From Flavobacterium sp. (GTDB lineage Bacteria > Bacteroidota > Bacteroidia > Flavobacteriales > Flavobacteriaceae), in assembly GCF_027531705.1 (NCBI RefSeq), contig NZ_JAPZSP010000024.1, forward strand, positions 1 through 64,000: a DNA stretch of 64,000 nt, given 5' to 3'. The position numbers and the translations under genes were made by a program. The first letter of the stretch is position 1. Each line of letters begins with the position of its first letter. Shown piece by piece: positions 24,258 through 32,904 of the stretch. The notes under the pieces were generated by a model. It was not told the DNA's origin, did no database searches, and worked only from the letters and a program-made list of their open reading frames with translations.

Positions 24258-25391
24258 ATGAATCAACTACTTGTTAATTTAATTGCTGGGTCAAGTTTGC
24301 TGATTACTCTTTTAATTTTTTTTAACCCAAATAAACATAATATTCCTGGTAATAGATGGCTGAGTTTATTCATTTTCTGTATTTTTTTAATGAATATTGA
24401 TGAATTTCTTTATTACAACAATCTAGATTTTGGAACTGTAAAATTTTATGTCTTTTCAAGATATTGTATTGTTCCAATTTTTTATTTTACTATTATTTAT
24501 TTCATAAAGCCCAAAAAAAAATGGAAACCAATATACTTTTTACATTTCATATTTGGTCTACTTTTTATAATTTTTGAACAAAATTCCACACAAATTGTAA
24601 ACGGTAATATGGTAATTAGCAAGACCATTTCTTCCAGCTTCTTACTATACTTTAATCAGTTTTTGATGTATATTGTTTTACCTTCACAATTTATCATCTA
24701 CTTCTGGCAATGCTTTAAAGAAATTGAAAAACACAATCAAAACATTAAAAAATTCAGTTCTAACATCGAGGGAATTGACTTAAAATGGTTAAAACACATT
24801 TTATATATCATTATTAGTTTTTCATTTTTCTTTGTTATTTATATTTTTACTCAAAGTGCAGTTATGATTAATTCATTACTACTGGTTAGCCTTCTTTTTA
24901 TTGGATATAATGCAATGAAACAAAAAGAAATTTTTCCCTTTTCTGATATTTCTAAAAAAGAAATTCGAACAATAATTAAGGAAGAAAAAAAACAAGAAAA
25001 AATTAAAAAAAGGGAAGTCAATTTTGAAGAGCAAGAAGTTTACGAAAAATTATTAGTGGTAATGCAGAACGACAAACCTTTTCTGAATTCTGAACTTTCA
25101 CTTTTCAGTTTAGCAAGTACTTTAAAAATTTCTGCCCATGCTTTATCTTTTATTATTAATGAATGTAGTGGTGAAAATTTTAATCAATTTGTAAATGGAT
25201 ACCGAATTGAAGAAGCAAAAAAATTAATAGTAAATCCTAAAATGAACCACCTCAATATTATGGGAATTGGGTATGAAGTTGGATTCAATTCAAAATCAAC
25301 ATTTATTACGACATTCAAAAAAATCACAAACCAAACACCTAGTGAGTATAAAAAATCAAATTCTACGACCTTATTAGGTGTTGAATTATGA
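24258..25391 (+). CDS. membrane-anchored AraC-family regulator (second copy)
   Basis: A 377-residue regulator with the same architecture as its neighbour: about seven membrane helices (residues 5-225), a lysine/glutamate-rich linker (KKEIRTIIKEEKKQEKIKKR, predicted coiled coil) and an AraC HTH at about 270-370 (LSLFSLASTLKISAHALSF, NQFVNGYRIEEAKK, GIGYEVGFNSKSTFITTFKK, TNQTPSEYK). Sequence identity to the first copy looks modest, so this is an old duplication or an independent family member. It is separated by eight bases and probably cotranscribed. Confidence 0.87.
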   Translation: MNQLLVNLIAGSSLLITLLIFFNPNKHNIPGNRWLSLFIFCIFLMNIDEFLYYNNLDFGTVKFYVFSRYCIVPIFYFTIIYFIKPKKKWKPIYFLHFIFGLLFIIFEQNSTQIVNGNMVISKTISSSFLLYFNQFLMYIVLPSQFIIYFWQCFKEIEKHNQNIKKFSSNIEGIDLKWLKHILYIIISFSFFFVIYIFTQSAVMINSLLLVSLLFIGYNAMKQKEIFPFSDISKKEIRTIIKEEKKQEKIKKREVNFEEQEVYEKLLVVMQNDKPFLNSELSLFSLASTLKISAHALSFIINECSGENFNQFVNGYRIEEAKKLIVNPKMNHLNIMGIGYEVGFNSKSTFITTFKKITNQTPSEYKKSNSTTLLGVEL

Positions 25392-25500
25392 TTCCATACC
25401 TCATTGTTTTATAAATTCTACATTTTTGCTACTATTTTAGATTTAAAAAAATCTAAAAACTCCTTAAGAATTTTGCAACAACTTTAATTGAGGTTTAAAA

Positions 25501-26331
25501 ATGATTATCGAATACTACAAGCCCAAAAATCCTATACTGCAAAAGTATATTGAAGGATATTACTTCTTAACAAATACTAATGGCGAATCAGATAATAGCT
25601 ATCTTACTTTTCCCAATAATTATAGCATTGTTTCAGTTACGAATAGATGTGGTTTCAAATTTCTAAGAGGAAAAGTTATTCTAACTGAAGATAGCAAACA
25701 AAATTGTTTTTCGACAATAATATCCAATTATACAAAACCAATACATGTTGAATGCAAGGGAAATATAAGAGAATTAACCACTTATTTTAAACCGCTAGGT
25801 ATAAATAATTTTCTTAATAGAAAATTGAAAGATTATTTAGATGATTCTTTTAAAACATTTGATCCTTATGATGATTATTTGCCAACAATGCAACTTGTAT
25901 TGGAAACAACAGAAATTGAAAAAGCAAAGGATATAGTAGAAAACTATTGGATTTCAAAATTGACTTCTTTTGAAAGTGGTTTTCTTTATAAAGCAATTGA
26001 TTTATTAGAAGATTATGAAATGGAACATACTATTCAGCAAGTTGCGGACAAATGTTTAACATCAAGACAAAATCTGTTTAAAATGTTTACTTCACATTTG
26101 GGGAAAACACCTTCTGATTATAAAAAAATTCATCGATTTAGAAATACTTTGAATCAATTTCAAAATAAAAAAAACATCAAAAACCTATCAAGTCTTTTAA
26201 TTGATAGTACGTTTTACGACCAATCCCATTTTATCAAAGATTTTAAATCATTTACAGGAATGGCTCCAAAAGATTTGTTTAAAAACATTGATTGTAATAA
26301 AGGTGAAGATATAAAATGGCTTTGGATTTAA
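25501..26331 (+). CDS. cytoplasmic AraC-family regulator (DUF6597-type N-terminus)
   Basis: A 276-residue soluble AraC regulator. The N-terminal half (MIIEYYKPKNPILQKYIEGY, then IVSVTNRCGF and FKPLGINNFLN) matches the cupin-like sensor found in Bacteroidota AraC proteins. The C-terminal HTH (about 180-270) reads HTIQQVADKCLTSRQNLFK, GKTPSDYKKIHRFRNTL and STFYDQSHFIKDFKSFTGMAPKDLF. A gap of 109 bases with a short palindrome (TTTAGATTT/AAATCTAAA near 25437) separates it from the preceding regulator, so it may be transcribed separately. The ligand is unknown. Confidence 0.87.
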   Translation: MIIEYYKPKNPILQKYIEGYYFLTNTNGESDNSYLTFPNNYSIVSVTNRCGFKFLRGKVILTEDSKQNCFSTIISNYTKPIHVECKGNIRELTTYFKPLGINNFLNRKLKDYLDDSFKTFDPYDDYLPTMQLVLETTEIEKAKDIVENYWISKLTSFESGFLYKAIDLLEDYEMEHTIQQVADKCLTSRQNLFKMFTSHLGKTPSDYKKIHRFRNTLNQFQNKKNIKNLSSLLIDSTFYDQSHFIKDFKSFTGMAPKDLFKNIDCNKGEDIKWLWI

Positions 26332-26387
26332 CATAGTTTACATTTTTACAATTTTATTGTTTTGAATACCACTTATTTTACATGACC

Positions 26388-26409
26388 AAAGTTTCAATCA
26401 TCAATCAAA
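26388..26409 (+). repeat. 22-base direct repeat, copy 1
   Basis: The 22-base string starting AAAGTTTCAATCATCAATCA occurs here, ending on the A of the DUF5694 start codon. It recurs exactly at 34298-34319 after the GIN-domain gene. Its function is unknown. Confidence 0.85.
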
Positions 26410-27269
26410 TGAAAAAATCAATTAGTAAAAAAATAGCACTATTTATCCTCGCCTCACAATTTATTACAGCCCAAACTCAAAAAAAACCAACCGAAATTTT
26501 AGTCATAGGAACCTATCATTTTAATAATCCCGGATTGGATGTTGCTCAATACAAGGTTCTGGATATTATGGGCGAAAAGCCCCAAAAGCAATTGGAAGAA
26601 ATTTCCACAGCAATTGCGAAATTCAAACCTACAAAAATTTTTACCGAATGGGAACTGAAAGATCAATTGGCTTTAGATACTCTCTATAACAAATATCAAG
26701 AGGGAACTTATTTTGAATATGTAGCCAAAAAATACCCGAAAAGAAAATTTTATGTACAAAACGAAATAGTACAATTGGCATTTAGAGCAGCGAAAAAATC
26801 AAATCTAAAAAAAGTATTTGCCATCGATTATCAAGAAACTAGTTTTGATTTTGATAGTGTTATGAAATTTGCAGATTCTGTAAGGCTTCCAAATTTTAAA
26901 AAAGAGGTTATGCTAGATATAAAAAATACAGAAACAAAATCAAATGCACTTTTTACCGAAAATGATCTTTTAAAATGTTTGTATTACTACAATAGTGAAG
27001 AACTCAGAAAAATTGACATTCCGTGGTATGTTGGCAAAATTAATGATTCTGATAAACTAGGTACTTATGTTGGCGCTTTTTTAGCTTCAGAATGGTACAG
27101 ACGTAATTTATATATGCTAGCTAATATCCAAAAACAAACCGAAAGTTCAGATAATAGAATTATGGTTTTGGCAGGCGCAAGTCACATCACCATGTTTTTA
27201 GATTTGTTGAAACATGATTCAAATTATAAAATTGTAGAGTTGAAAGAGGTCATGGAAAAAAAGAGATAA
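26409..27269 (+). CDS. DUF5694 (TraB/ChaN-like) exported protein
   Basis: A 286-residue protein with a signal peptide (KKIALFILASQFITAQ) and the DUF5694 pattern ILVIGTYHFNNPGLDVAQYK, then KFKPTKIFTEWE and a C-terminal MVLAGASHITMFLDLL. Paired conserved Gly-Thr-His near the start and a late His resemble the TraB/TIKI/ChaN superfamily of probable metal-dependent hydrolases. I use the internal ATG at 26409 because it places the signal peptide at the N-terminus. The next gene follows after two bases, so they share a transcript. A second member of this superfamily is the ChaN-like gene at 45847. Confidence 0.8.
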   Translation: MKKSISKKIALFILASQFITAQTQKKPTEILVIGTYHFNNPGLDVAQYKVLDIMGEKPQKQLEEISTAIAKFKPTKIFTEWELKDQLALDTLYNKYQEGTYFEYVAKKYPKRKFYVQNEIVQLAFRAAKKSNLKKVFAIDYQETSFDFDSVMKFADSVRLPNFKKEVMLDIKNTETKSNALFTENDLLKCLYYYNSEELRKIDIPWYVGKINDSDKLGTYVGAFLASEWYRRNLYMLANIQKQTESSDNRIMVLAGASHITMFLDLLKHDSNYKIVELKEVMEKKR

Positions 27270-27271
27270 CT

Positions 27272-28648
27272 ATGAAAAAGATAATCATTTTATTGCTAAT
27301 ATTTCAATTTACATTTGCGCAAATTCCGCATTTATCAGGTGAAGTTTCTATTTCTATTAAAAACGGAACTATCGAAAGTAATCTAGAATATTCAAACGTT
27401 CCTAAAATTAAAAATTATAGTCTTTGGTTGAATTCAGGGCTAAATTTAAGATATTTAAGAGATGCTGAAGACAAATTTAATTATCCAAATATTAAGTATT
27501 TTGATGATGAAAAATCAGCAGAAGCTTTTCAATATTATATACCTGATGGAGATGTAAAAATTCGATTATTACCCGAAAAATTTAAAATAAACTATGTCGG
27601 CAAATTTCCAGTAATAAGTGATACACTAAAAGCAAATAACCGAGGCGACTGGAAAGGGAATATTGCGTTTAACGGAAAATCCATTCGTACAACCGAACAA
27701 TCTGCATGGTATCCAATAATTTATGATATTGATAATGATGTTGTAATAAGTAAAGTTACTTACGATTTAACAGTAAACTGTTCGGATTGCAGTAGCATAT
27801 ATTTGAATGGTGCTGCACCAAAAAGCGGCAATTCAGTTAATTTTAAATCCAATCAACCCATTTCATTATTGCTCTTTGCAGGAATATTTGACTTCACTAA
27901 AAATAAAAACACTTTTTTTATCAATACTGATTTAAAACCCGAACAAGAAACAGTTTTATCAAATTGGACAGATAAAATAATTAAATTTTATGAAAATAAC
28001 TTAAGAATACCTTACGGGAATCCTGTAACTTACTTATATACAACACCAATTTCTAAAAAAAATGCTTGGATGTTTGTTACCTATCCAACAGTTGCCATAA
28101 TTGGTCCAGAAAAATATAATGTGAAAAGTTATTTTTCTGATAAAACGAACGAATTAAACGACGCAGCCAATATTGAATATTTTGCGCACGAACTCGGGCA
28201 TTATTATTTTGGAACAGTTATAGAACCTAATTCTGAATTAAGGTGGATTTTTCTAGAAGGAATTACAGAATATTTAGCATTGCAAACAATTAAAGAAGTT
28301 TTGGGAGAAAATAATTATAAAAGAAAAATAGCCGAATATTTGGTTGAAGTAAAAGAATTAAATCCAAAACCATTATCGATAATAAAAAACAATGAAATTA
28401 GTGAAAGCTATCGTTATTATTTTGTACCACTTTTATTAACCGCTTTAGAAAAAGAAATAGGCAAACAAAAAGTTTGGAATTGGTTGCAAACTATTTTAAA
28501 ATCTGATAAAACTACAAAAACTGATTATGCTTTTTTTAAAAGTTCGATCATTAAAAGTGGTATTTCAGAAAATGATTTTTTAAAATTTGAAACCAAATAT
28601 ATCTTGACTGAAAATGCTAAAGAAAATGTAATTAAAGTTGTAAAATAA
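27272..28648 (+). CDS. secreted M1-like zinc metallopeptidase
   Basis: A 458-residue exported protein with a signal peptide ending FTFAQ. The zinc signature is HELGH at residues 306-310, followed exactly 18 residues later by Glu329 in LEGITEYLAL, the HExxH-x18-E spacing of gluzincin M1 peptidases. The usual M1 exopeptidase GxMEN motif is replaced by KNAWMFVTYP, so substrate choice probably differs from classical aminopeptidases. The N-terminal half is beta-rich. It sits two bases after the DUF5694 gene; both look like envelope or secreted functions. Confidence 0.8.
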   Translation: MKKIIILLLIFQFTFAQIPHLSGEVSISIKNGTIESNLEYSNVPKIKNYSLWLNSGLNLRYLRDAEDKFNYPNIKYFDDEKSAEAFQYYIPDGDVKIRLLPEKFKINYVGKFPVISDTLKANNRGDWKGNIAFNGKSIRTTEQSAWYPIIYDIDNDVVISKVTYDLTVNCSDCSSIYLNGAAPKSGNSVNFKSNQPISLLLFAGIFDFTKNKNTFFINTDLKPEQETVLSNWTDKIIKFYENNLRIPYGNPVTYLYTTPISKKNAWMFVTYPTVAIIGPEKYNVKSYFSDKTNELNDAANIEYFAHELGHYYFGTVIEPNSELRWIFLEGITEYLALQTIKEVLGENNYKRKIAEYLVEVKELNPKPLSIIKNNEISESYRYYFVPLLLTALEKEIGKQKVWNWLQTILKSDKTTKTDYAFFKSSIIKSGISENDFLKFETKYILTENAKENVIKVVK

Positions 28649-28654
28649 GTTAAA

Positions 28655-28906
28655 ATGAAAAAACTAAACCTAACACAACTTACAAACGAAGAACTTCAAA
28701 TTGAAGCAAAAAAACGAAAAATAAATTACCAAACAGCAGCGTTTATAGTCGGAATGATGATTGGCGTTGCGGTTTGGAGCGCTATTAAAAACGGTTTTGG
28801 AATTTTACTTTTTACACCTTTATTATTTGCTTATTGGTTTAGAAATGCGAAACCAGAGTACGACGAAGTTAAAAAAGAAATTCAATCTCGTAATTTAAAA
28901 TTATGA
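28655..28906 (+). CDS. small membrane protein of unknown function
   Basis: An 83-residue protein. The N-terminal LNLTQLTNEELQIEAKKRK is amphipathic, followed by two hydrophobic segments (about 29-45 and 48-64). A charged C-terminal helix (PEYDEVKKEIQSRN) ends the protein. I recognise it only as a common Bacteroidota small membrane protein. It starts six bases after the peptidase and overlaps the DUF3667 gene by four bases (ATGA), so it is translationally coupled to it. Confidence 0.7.
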   Translation: MKKLNLTQLTNEELQIEAKKRKINYQTAAFIVGMMIGVAVWSAIKNGFGILLFTPLLFAYWFRNAKPEYDEVKKEIQSRNLKL

Positions 28907-29652
28907 TACACTGTCTAAATTGTAACCACGAGGTAGCTTCAAATTTTTGCCCAAATTGCGGACAAAAAGCGACTGTGCATAAATATTCTGTCAAACATTT
29001 TATTGAACATGATTTAGTTCACGGTATTTTGCATGTTGACAAAGGCATACTTTACACAATCAAAATGCTGTTTACATCGCCTGGACATTCTATAAGAGAA
29101 TTTATTCAAGGAAAACGCGTCAAAATTTTCAATTTTGTCACACTTTTGGTACTAATCATTGCAGTTTCTCATTTTTTAAGTAGCTATTCATTAGTCAAAA
29201 TGTCGGACATTATGCCCGATAATCAGGGATTTATGAAAGAGTATGAAAATATATCTCAAAAATATCCCAAGCTGATTTTGTTAATGACGATACCATTTTA
29301 TTCCATCATTACATTTTTTTGGTTCAAAAAAGCCAAATTGAACTTAACTGAACATTTTGTTTTAAACTCCTACAAAACTGCTGGTGAGTTACTTATTCTG
29401 ATTTTATTTACATTAATTTCGATCTTTTATACCAATATTTCTGGGTTGGGACTAATTCTAGCGGTTATTTCTCTTGGTTCTTATATCTATAATTATTGGT
29501 TTTACCGACAATTTTTTTCGGAGTACGGCTACACAAAAAAAAGTTTGGTAATCAGAAGTATTATGAGTGTAATTTCATACTTTTTTATAAGTATTCTAGT
29601 TGGTTTATGCATTGCATTATTCATGCTTTTGAAAAATAAAATTTTGACTTAG
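28903..29652 (+). CDS. DUF3667 zinc-ribbon membrane protein
   Basis: A 249-residue protein with an N-terminal zinc ribbon (Cys4, Cys7, Cys16, Cys19 in CLNCNHEVASNFCPNCGQ) and about five membrane helices in the rest. The segment DKGILYTIKMLFTSPGHSIREFIQGKRVKIFNFVT is characteristic of DUF3667, a family widespread in Bacteroidota with no known function. Its start overlaps the stop of the preceding small gene. Nothing indicates enzymatic activity. Confidence 0.85.
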   Translation: MIHCLNCNHEVASNFCPNCGQKATVHKYSVKHFIEHDLVHGILHVDKGILYTIKMLFTSPGHSIREFIQGKRVKIFNFVTLLVLIIAVSHFLSSYSLVKMSDIMPDNQGFMKEYENISQKYPKLILLMTIPFYSIITFFWFKKAKLNLTEHFVLNSYKTAGELLILILFTLISIFYTNISGLGLILAVISLGSYIYNYWFYRQFFSEYGYTKKSLVIRSIMSVISYFFISILVGLCIALFMLLKNKILT

Positions 29653-29674
29653 AAATTTTAAAACCATAACAAAA

Positions 29675-30256
29675 ATGACTGAAAACCATTTTTTAAAAAC
29701 CATTTTTAATGAAGACAACTTCAAGCCCGAAGATTTTGAATTAATTCTTAGTCAATACAAACGACTTGAAGTTAAAAGAAATGATTTTTTAATCGATTAT
29801 GATACAACTGCCAATTTTTACTATTTCCTTGAAAGTGGTTTTGCTCGTTCCTATGTAATTGATTTAGAAGGAAACGACATTACCACAAAGTTTTTTAGCA
29901 GTTCTGATATTGTCATCGATTGGCATTCGTATTTTATGAAAACCAAATGTCGAGAACATTTCCAAGCTATTTCTAATTGTGTTGTTTGGAAAATTTCGTT
30001 TGATAATTTTATGAAATTATTCAGCATTGAAGCTTTTAGAGAAGTAGGTCGAACCCGATTAGTTAATGGTTTCTTTGAGCTCAAAAACCATTCAGTTTCT
30101 ATAATTGCCGATGCAGCAAAAGACAGGTATTTGTATCTTTTGAAAACCAAACCAGACATTATTCAAAATGTTCCTTTGAAACAAATTGCGACCTATTTAG
30201 GAATTACCGATACATCATTAAGTAGAATCCGAAAAGAAATATCCGATAACAAATAA
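29675..30256 (+). CDS. Crp/Fnr-family transcription regulator
   Basis: A 193-residue regulator: an N-terminal cyclic-nucleotide-binding-like beta-roll (about 25-115: NFYYFLESGFARSYVIDLEGND) and a short C-terminal HTH (VPLKQIATYLGITDTSLSRIRKEI). The cAMP-contacting residues of true Crp are not conserved, as usual in Bacteroidota members, so the ligand is unknown. It precedes a membrane protein by five bases. A second Crp/Fnr gene is at 43512. Confidence 0.85.
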   Translation: MTENHFLKTIFNEDNFKPEDFELILSQYKRLEVKRNDFLIDYDTTANFYYFLESGFARSYVIDLEGNDITTKFFSSSDIVIDWHSYFMKTKCREHFQAISNCVVWKISFDNFMKLFSIEAFREVGRTRLVNGFFELKNHSVSIIADAAKDRYLYLLKTKPDIIQNVPLKQIATYLGITDTSLSRIRKEISDNK

Positions 30257-30261
30257 AAATT

Positions 30262-30966
30262 ATGATACATTACTACGTTCCAAATTGGGTTTCGATTGCC
30301 TTTTTAATTGCAATTCCGTTGCCGTTTATTTTGATTTTAAACTTTATTCGAATTGAAAGCAAAAAACTAAATAATTCAATAATTTTTCCAATTTCATTAG
30401 TGTTCTTTATATTCTACATTCTTTATGTATATCTGGCAAGTTACTTGGGTTGGTTCAATCAAATTTTATTTCCACCAAAAGTTTTATTAATCACAACAGT
30501 TCCATTTGCTTTTTTGTTATTTATGGTGGTTGCAAAAACACAAAAATTTCAAACTATTTTAGAAAACACAAATCTCGAAAATTTAGTAAAACTCCATATT
30601 TTTAGAGTTATTGGCGTATTTTTTATAATCCTTGCTTTTTATGATGCTCTTCCAAAACCATTTGCTTTGATTGCAGGTTGTGGAGATATGATTGCCGCAA
30701 TTACTTCACTATTTGTTGCAAAAGCTATTCAAAATAAAAATCCAAACGCAAAAAAACTAACCTATATCTGGAATGTTTTTGGTTTTATTGATATTCTTTT
30801 TACTGCAATTGCAGCCAATGCTTTGACCAAAATTTCCATTGATACAGGTTCTATGGGTGTTGACACATTAGCGACTTGGCCTTTTTGTATCATTCCAGCC
30901 TTTGCGCCACCAATGATTATGTTTCTGCATTGGACAATTTTCAAAAAATTAAAAAAATTTAGTTAA
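30262..30966 (+). CDS. multispanning membrane protein of unknown function
   Basis: A 234-residue protein with about seven membrane helices. Segments such as NWVSIAFLIAIPLPFILIL, GVFFIILAFYDALPKPFALIAGCGDMIAA and FAPPMIMFLHWTIFKKL give it a strongly hydrophobic profile. I remember similar proteins next to AraC or Crp regulators in other Bacteroidota, but no function is established. It starts five bases after the Crp/Fnr gene, so that regulator may control it. Confidence 0.7.
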   Translation: MIHYYVPNWVSIAFLIAIPLPFILILNFIRIESKKLNNSIIFPISLVFFIFYILYVYLASYLGWFNQILFPPKVLLITTVPFAFLLFMVVAKTQKFQTILENTNLENLVKLHIFRVIGVFFIILAFYDALPKPFALIAGCGDMIAAITSLFVAKAIQNKNPNAKKLTYIWNVFGFIDILFTAIAANALTKISIDTGSMGVDTLATWPFCIIPAFAPPMIMFLHWTIFKKLKKFS

Positions 30967-31053
30967 AAACTATTTTCTTGTCCTATGGCAAGATTCACGT
31001 TCCTATACCGCAATAAATTTGCTTCAATATTAATTACTAAAACAAATTTAAAA

Positions 31054-31401
31054 ATGGAAACTAAAAAAGAATTTATGTTATTGTTTCGTTACGAACCTAC
31101 TAACGATTATGTGCCAACACAATCTGAAATGGACGAGATGCAACAAAGTTGGGGTTCGTTTATTGGCAACATAGCTATTCAGGAAAAGTTGGTAAGCACA
31201 CATCAATTGGGTTTTGAAGGCAATCAAATTTTTGCAGATAAAAAATCAAGTAACGGAATTTATTTGTCAAACAATCAAACTGTTGCTGGCAATATGATTG
31301 TAAAAGCCAACTCTATTAATGAAGCGACAGAAATTGCTAAAAATTGCCCAATTCTAAATATAGGCGGCAATGTAGAAGTAAGATCAATTCAACCAATGTA
31401 A
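31054..31401 (+). CDS. YCII-related protein, copy 1
   Basis: A 115-residue YCII-related (DGPF/PhnB-like) protein: KEFMLLFRYEPTNDYVPT, EMQQSWGSFIG, FEGNQIFADKK and AKNCPILNIGGNVEVRSIQP. These small ferredoxin-like-fold proteins are often of unknown function. I use the ATG at 31054, which aligns with the start of the next gene; the longer frame adds an unrelated leader. The neighbour at 31442 is a clear paralogue, with the last 28 residues almost identical. Confidence 0.85.
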   Translation: METKKEFMLLFRYEPTNDYVPTQSEMDEMQQSWGSFIGNIAIQEKLVSTHQLGFEGNQIFADKKSSNGIYLSNNQTVAGNMIVKANSINEATEIAKNCPILNIGGNVEVRSIQPM

Positions 31402-31441
31402 CTTTAAATCAAATATTTATTAACAATTAAAATCAATTAAA

Positions 31442-31789
31442 ATGGAAACTAAAAAGGAATTTATGTTATTGTTTCGCTTCGAGCCAAACTTCGATTACCA
31501 ACCATCGCAGGAAGAAATGAATCAAATGCAACAAGAATGGGGCGCATTTTTTGAAAACCTTGCTGGTCAAGGTAAATTAGTAAGTACATACCAATTGGGG
31601 TTTGAAGGAACAAAGGTTGCTGCGGACAAATCAATAGAACATGGAATTTATGTTTCTGACAAACAAACACTGGGCGGAAACCTAATAGTTTCGGTGAATA
31701 CAATAGATGAAGCGACTGAAATCGCTAAAAATTGTCCAATTCTAAATATGGGTGGCAATGTAGAAGTAAGATCAATTCAACCAATGTAA
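31442..31789 (+). CDS. YCII-related protein, copy 2
   Basis: A 115-residue protein equal in length to its upstream neighbour, starting METKKEFMLLFRFEP and ending NMGGNVEVRSIQPM. The middle has diverged (VAADKSIEHGIYVSDKQTLG) while both ends are nearly unchanged even at nucleotide level. Tandem duplication followed by divergence or end-restricted gene conversion explains this. The two probably form homo- or heterodimers, which is an inference from the family fold. Confidence 0.85.
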   Translation: METKKEFMLLFRFEPNFDYQPSQEEMNQMQQEWGAFFENLAGQGKLVSTYQLGFEGTKVAADKSIEHGIYVSDKQTLGGNLIVSVNTIDEATEIAKNCPILNMGGNVEVRSIQPM

Positions 31790-31822
31790 ATAAAATTCTT
31801 AAACAATTAAATTTAACTTAAA

Positions 31823-32281
31823 ATGAAAACAGAAAACATCTTTACAGAAGCAGTTGCTCAAAAATTTACAACAAGAATTAACAATTTATCAGCAACAACC
31901 CAACCAAAATGGGGCAAAATGGATGCTAGCCAAATGATGGCACATTGCAACGTAAGTTATGAAATGGCATTGGATGAAAACTATAAAAAATCGAATGGAT
32001 TTATACGATTTATTCTTAAAAATTTAGTCAAAAAAGGATTTGTAAATGAAAAACCTTTAGCAAAAAATAGTTCTACAGCCAAAGAAATGTTAATCAAAGA
32101 AGTAAAAAATTTCGATAAAGAAAAAAAACAATTAATTGAAAACTTACATCAATTTGTATCTAAAGGCGAAAACTATTTTGATGGTAAAGATCATCCTGGT
32201 TTTGGTGTAATGTCCAAGCAAGAATGGAACAACTTTTATTACAAGCATTTAGACCATCATTTAACACAATTTGGAGTTTAA
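31823..32281 (+). CDS. DUF1569 (DinB-like helical) protein
   Basis: A 152-residue protein matching DUF1569, a branch of the DinB four-helix fold: KMDASQMMAHCNVSYEMALDE near the N-terminus and HPGFGVMSKQEWNNFYYKHLDHHLTQF at the C-terminus. The histidine in MAHC and the late HLDHH are the positions that bind metal in DinB relatives. No activity is known. It lies 33 bases after the second YCII gene, in the same direction. Confidence 0.82.
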   Translation: MKTENIFTEAVAQKFTTRINNLSATTQPKWGKMDASQMMAHCNVSYEMALDENYKKSNGFIRFILKNLVKKGFVNEKPLAKNSSTAKEMLIKEVKNFDKEKKQLIENLHQFVSKGENYFDGKDHPGFGVMSKQEWNNFYYKHLDHHLTQFGV

Positions 32282-32354
32282 TTATTTAATTTTTAAAAAC
32301 CAGAAATCATGAAATCGAAGATTCACGATTTCCAAAAATATAAAATATAAAATC

Positions 32355-32891
32355 ATGAGTAAAAAAGTAGTATCAATCATCGCAATAACGTTAGTAGCAT
32401 TTATAGGTTTTGGAATGTTCAAAGCCAGTGATTTAAAATCTATAGAAATAATCACAGAAACCACTATAAAAGGTGACAAACAAACCATCTTTAATAGAGT
32501 AAAAAACTTGGCAGAATTCCCAAAATGGTCGCCATTTTTGGTTCAAGATCCATCACAAAAATATGAAATTAAAGGGATCAATGGCACAGTTGGTTCGCAA
32601 TACCATTGGGTTGGAAATGGCGGAGAAGATGTTGGTTACCAAGAAATTATCAAAATAGATGAAGGAACATTTATTGGTAAAAAATGTGACATTCAAAAAC
32701 CATTTGTAGCCAAACCTACTTTTGATTATAATTTTACAGAAACTGCTAATGGTGTAATCGTGAAAGAAACTTTTAAATTAGAATCTGGTCAAGTAGATGC
32801 CTTTTTCTTATGGCTTTTTGGTGCCAAAGCCGAAATGGTTAAAACCAACCAACAAGGACTTGACCTATTAAAAAAATCAATTGAATCTTAA
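32355..32891 (+). CDS. SRPBCC (polyketide cyclase/START-like) protein
   Basis: A 178-residue protein: an N-terminal hydrophobic anchor (VSIIAITLVAFIGFGMFKAS) followed by an SRPBCC ligand-binding fold (about 32-175) with IKGDKQTIFNRVKNLAEFPKWSPF, NGTVGSQYHWVGN and a final LDLLKKSIES helix. Such domains bind hydrophobic ligands. The preceding 73-base gap holds a hairpin GAAATCG/CGATTTC (32311-32332). It is followed at once by the DUF4287 gene. Confidence 0.85.
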   Translation: MSKKVVSIIAITLVAFIGFGMFKASDLKSIEIITETTIKGDKQTIFNRVKNLAEFPKWSPFLVQDPSQKYEIKGINGTVGSQYHWVGNGGEDVGYQEIIKIDEGTFIGKKCDIQKPFVAKPTFDYNFTETANGVIVKETFKLESGQVDAFFLWLFGAKAEMVKTNQQGLDLLKKSIES

Positions 32892-32904
32892 AAAACTAAA
32901 AATC

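Noticed and set aside
25436..25459. Terminator between the second and third AraC genes
   Set aside because: The palindrome TTTAGATTT/AAATCTAAA consists only of weak pairs around an A tract and has no following T run on the + strand.
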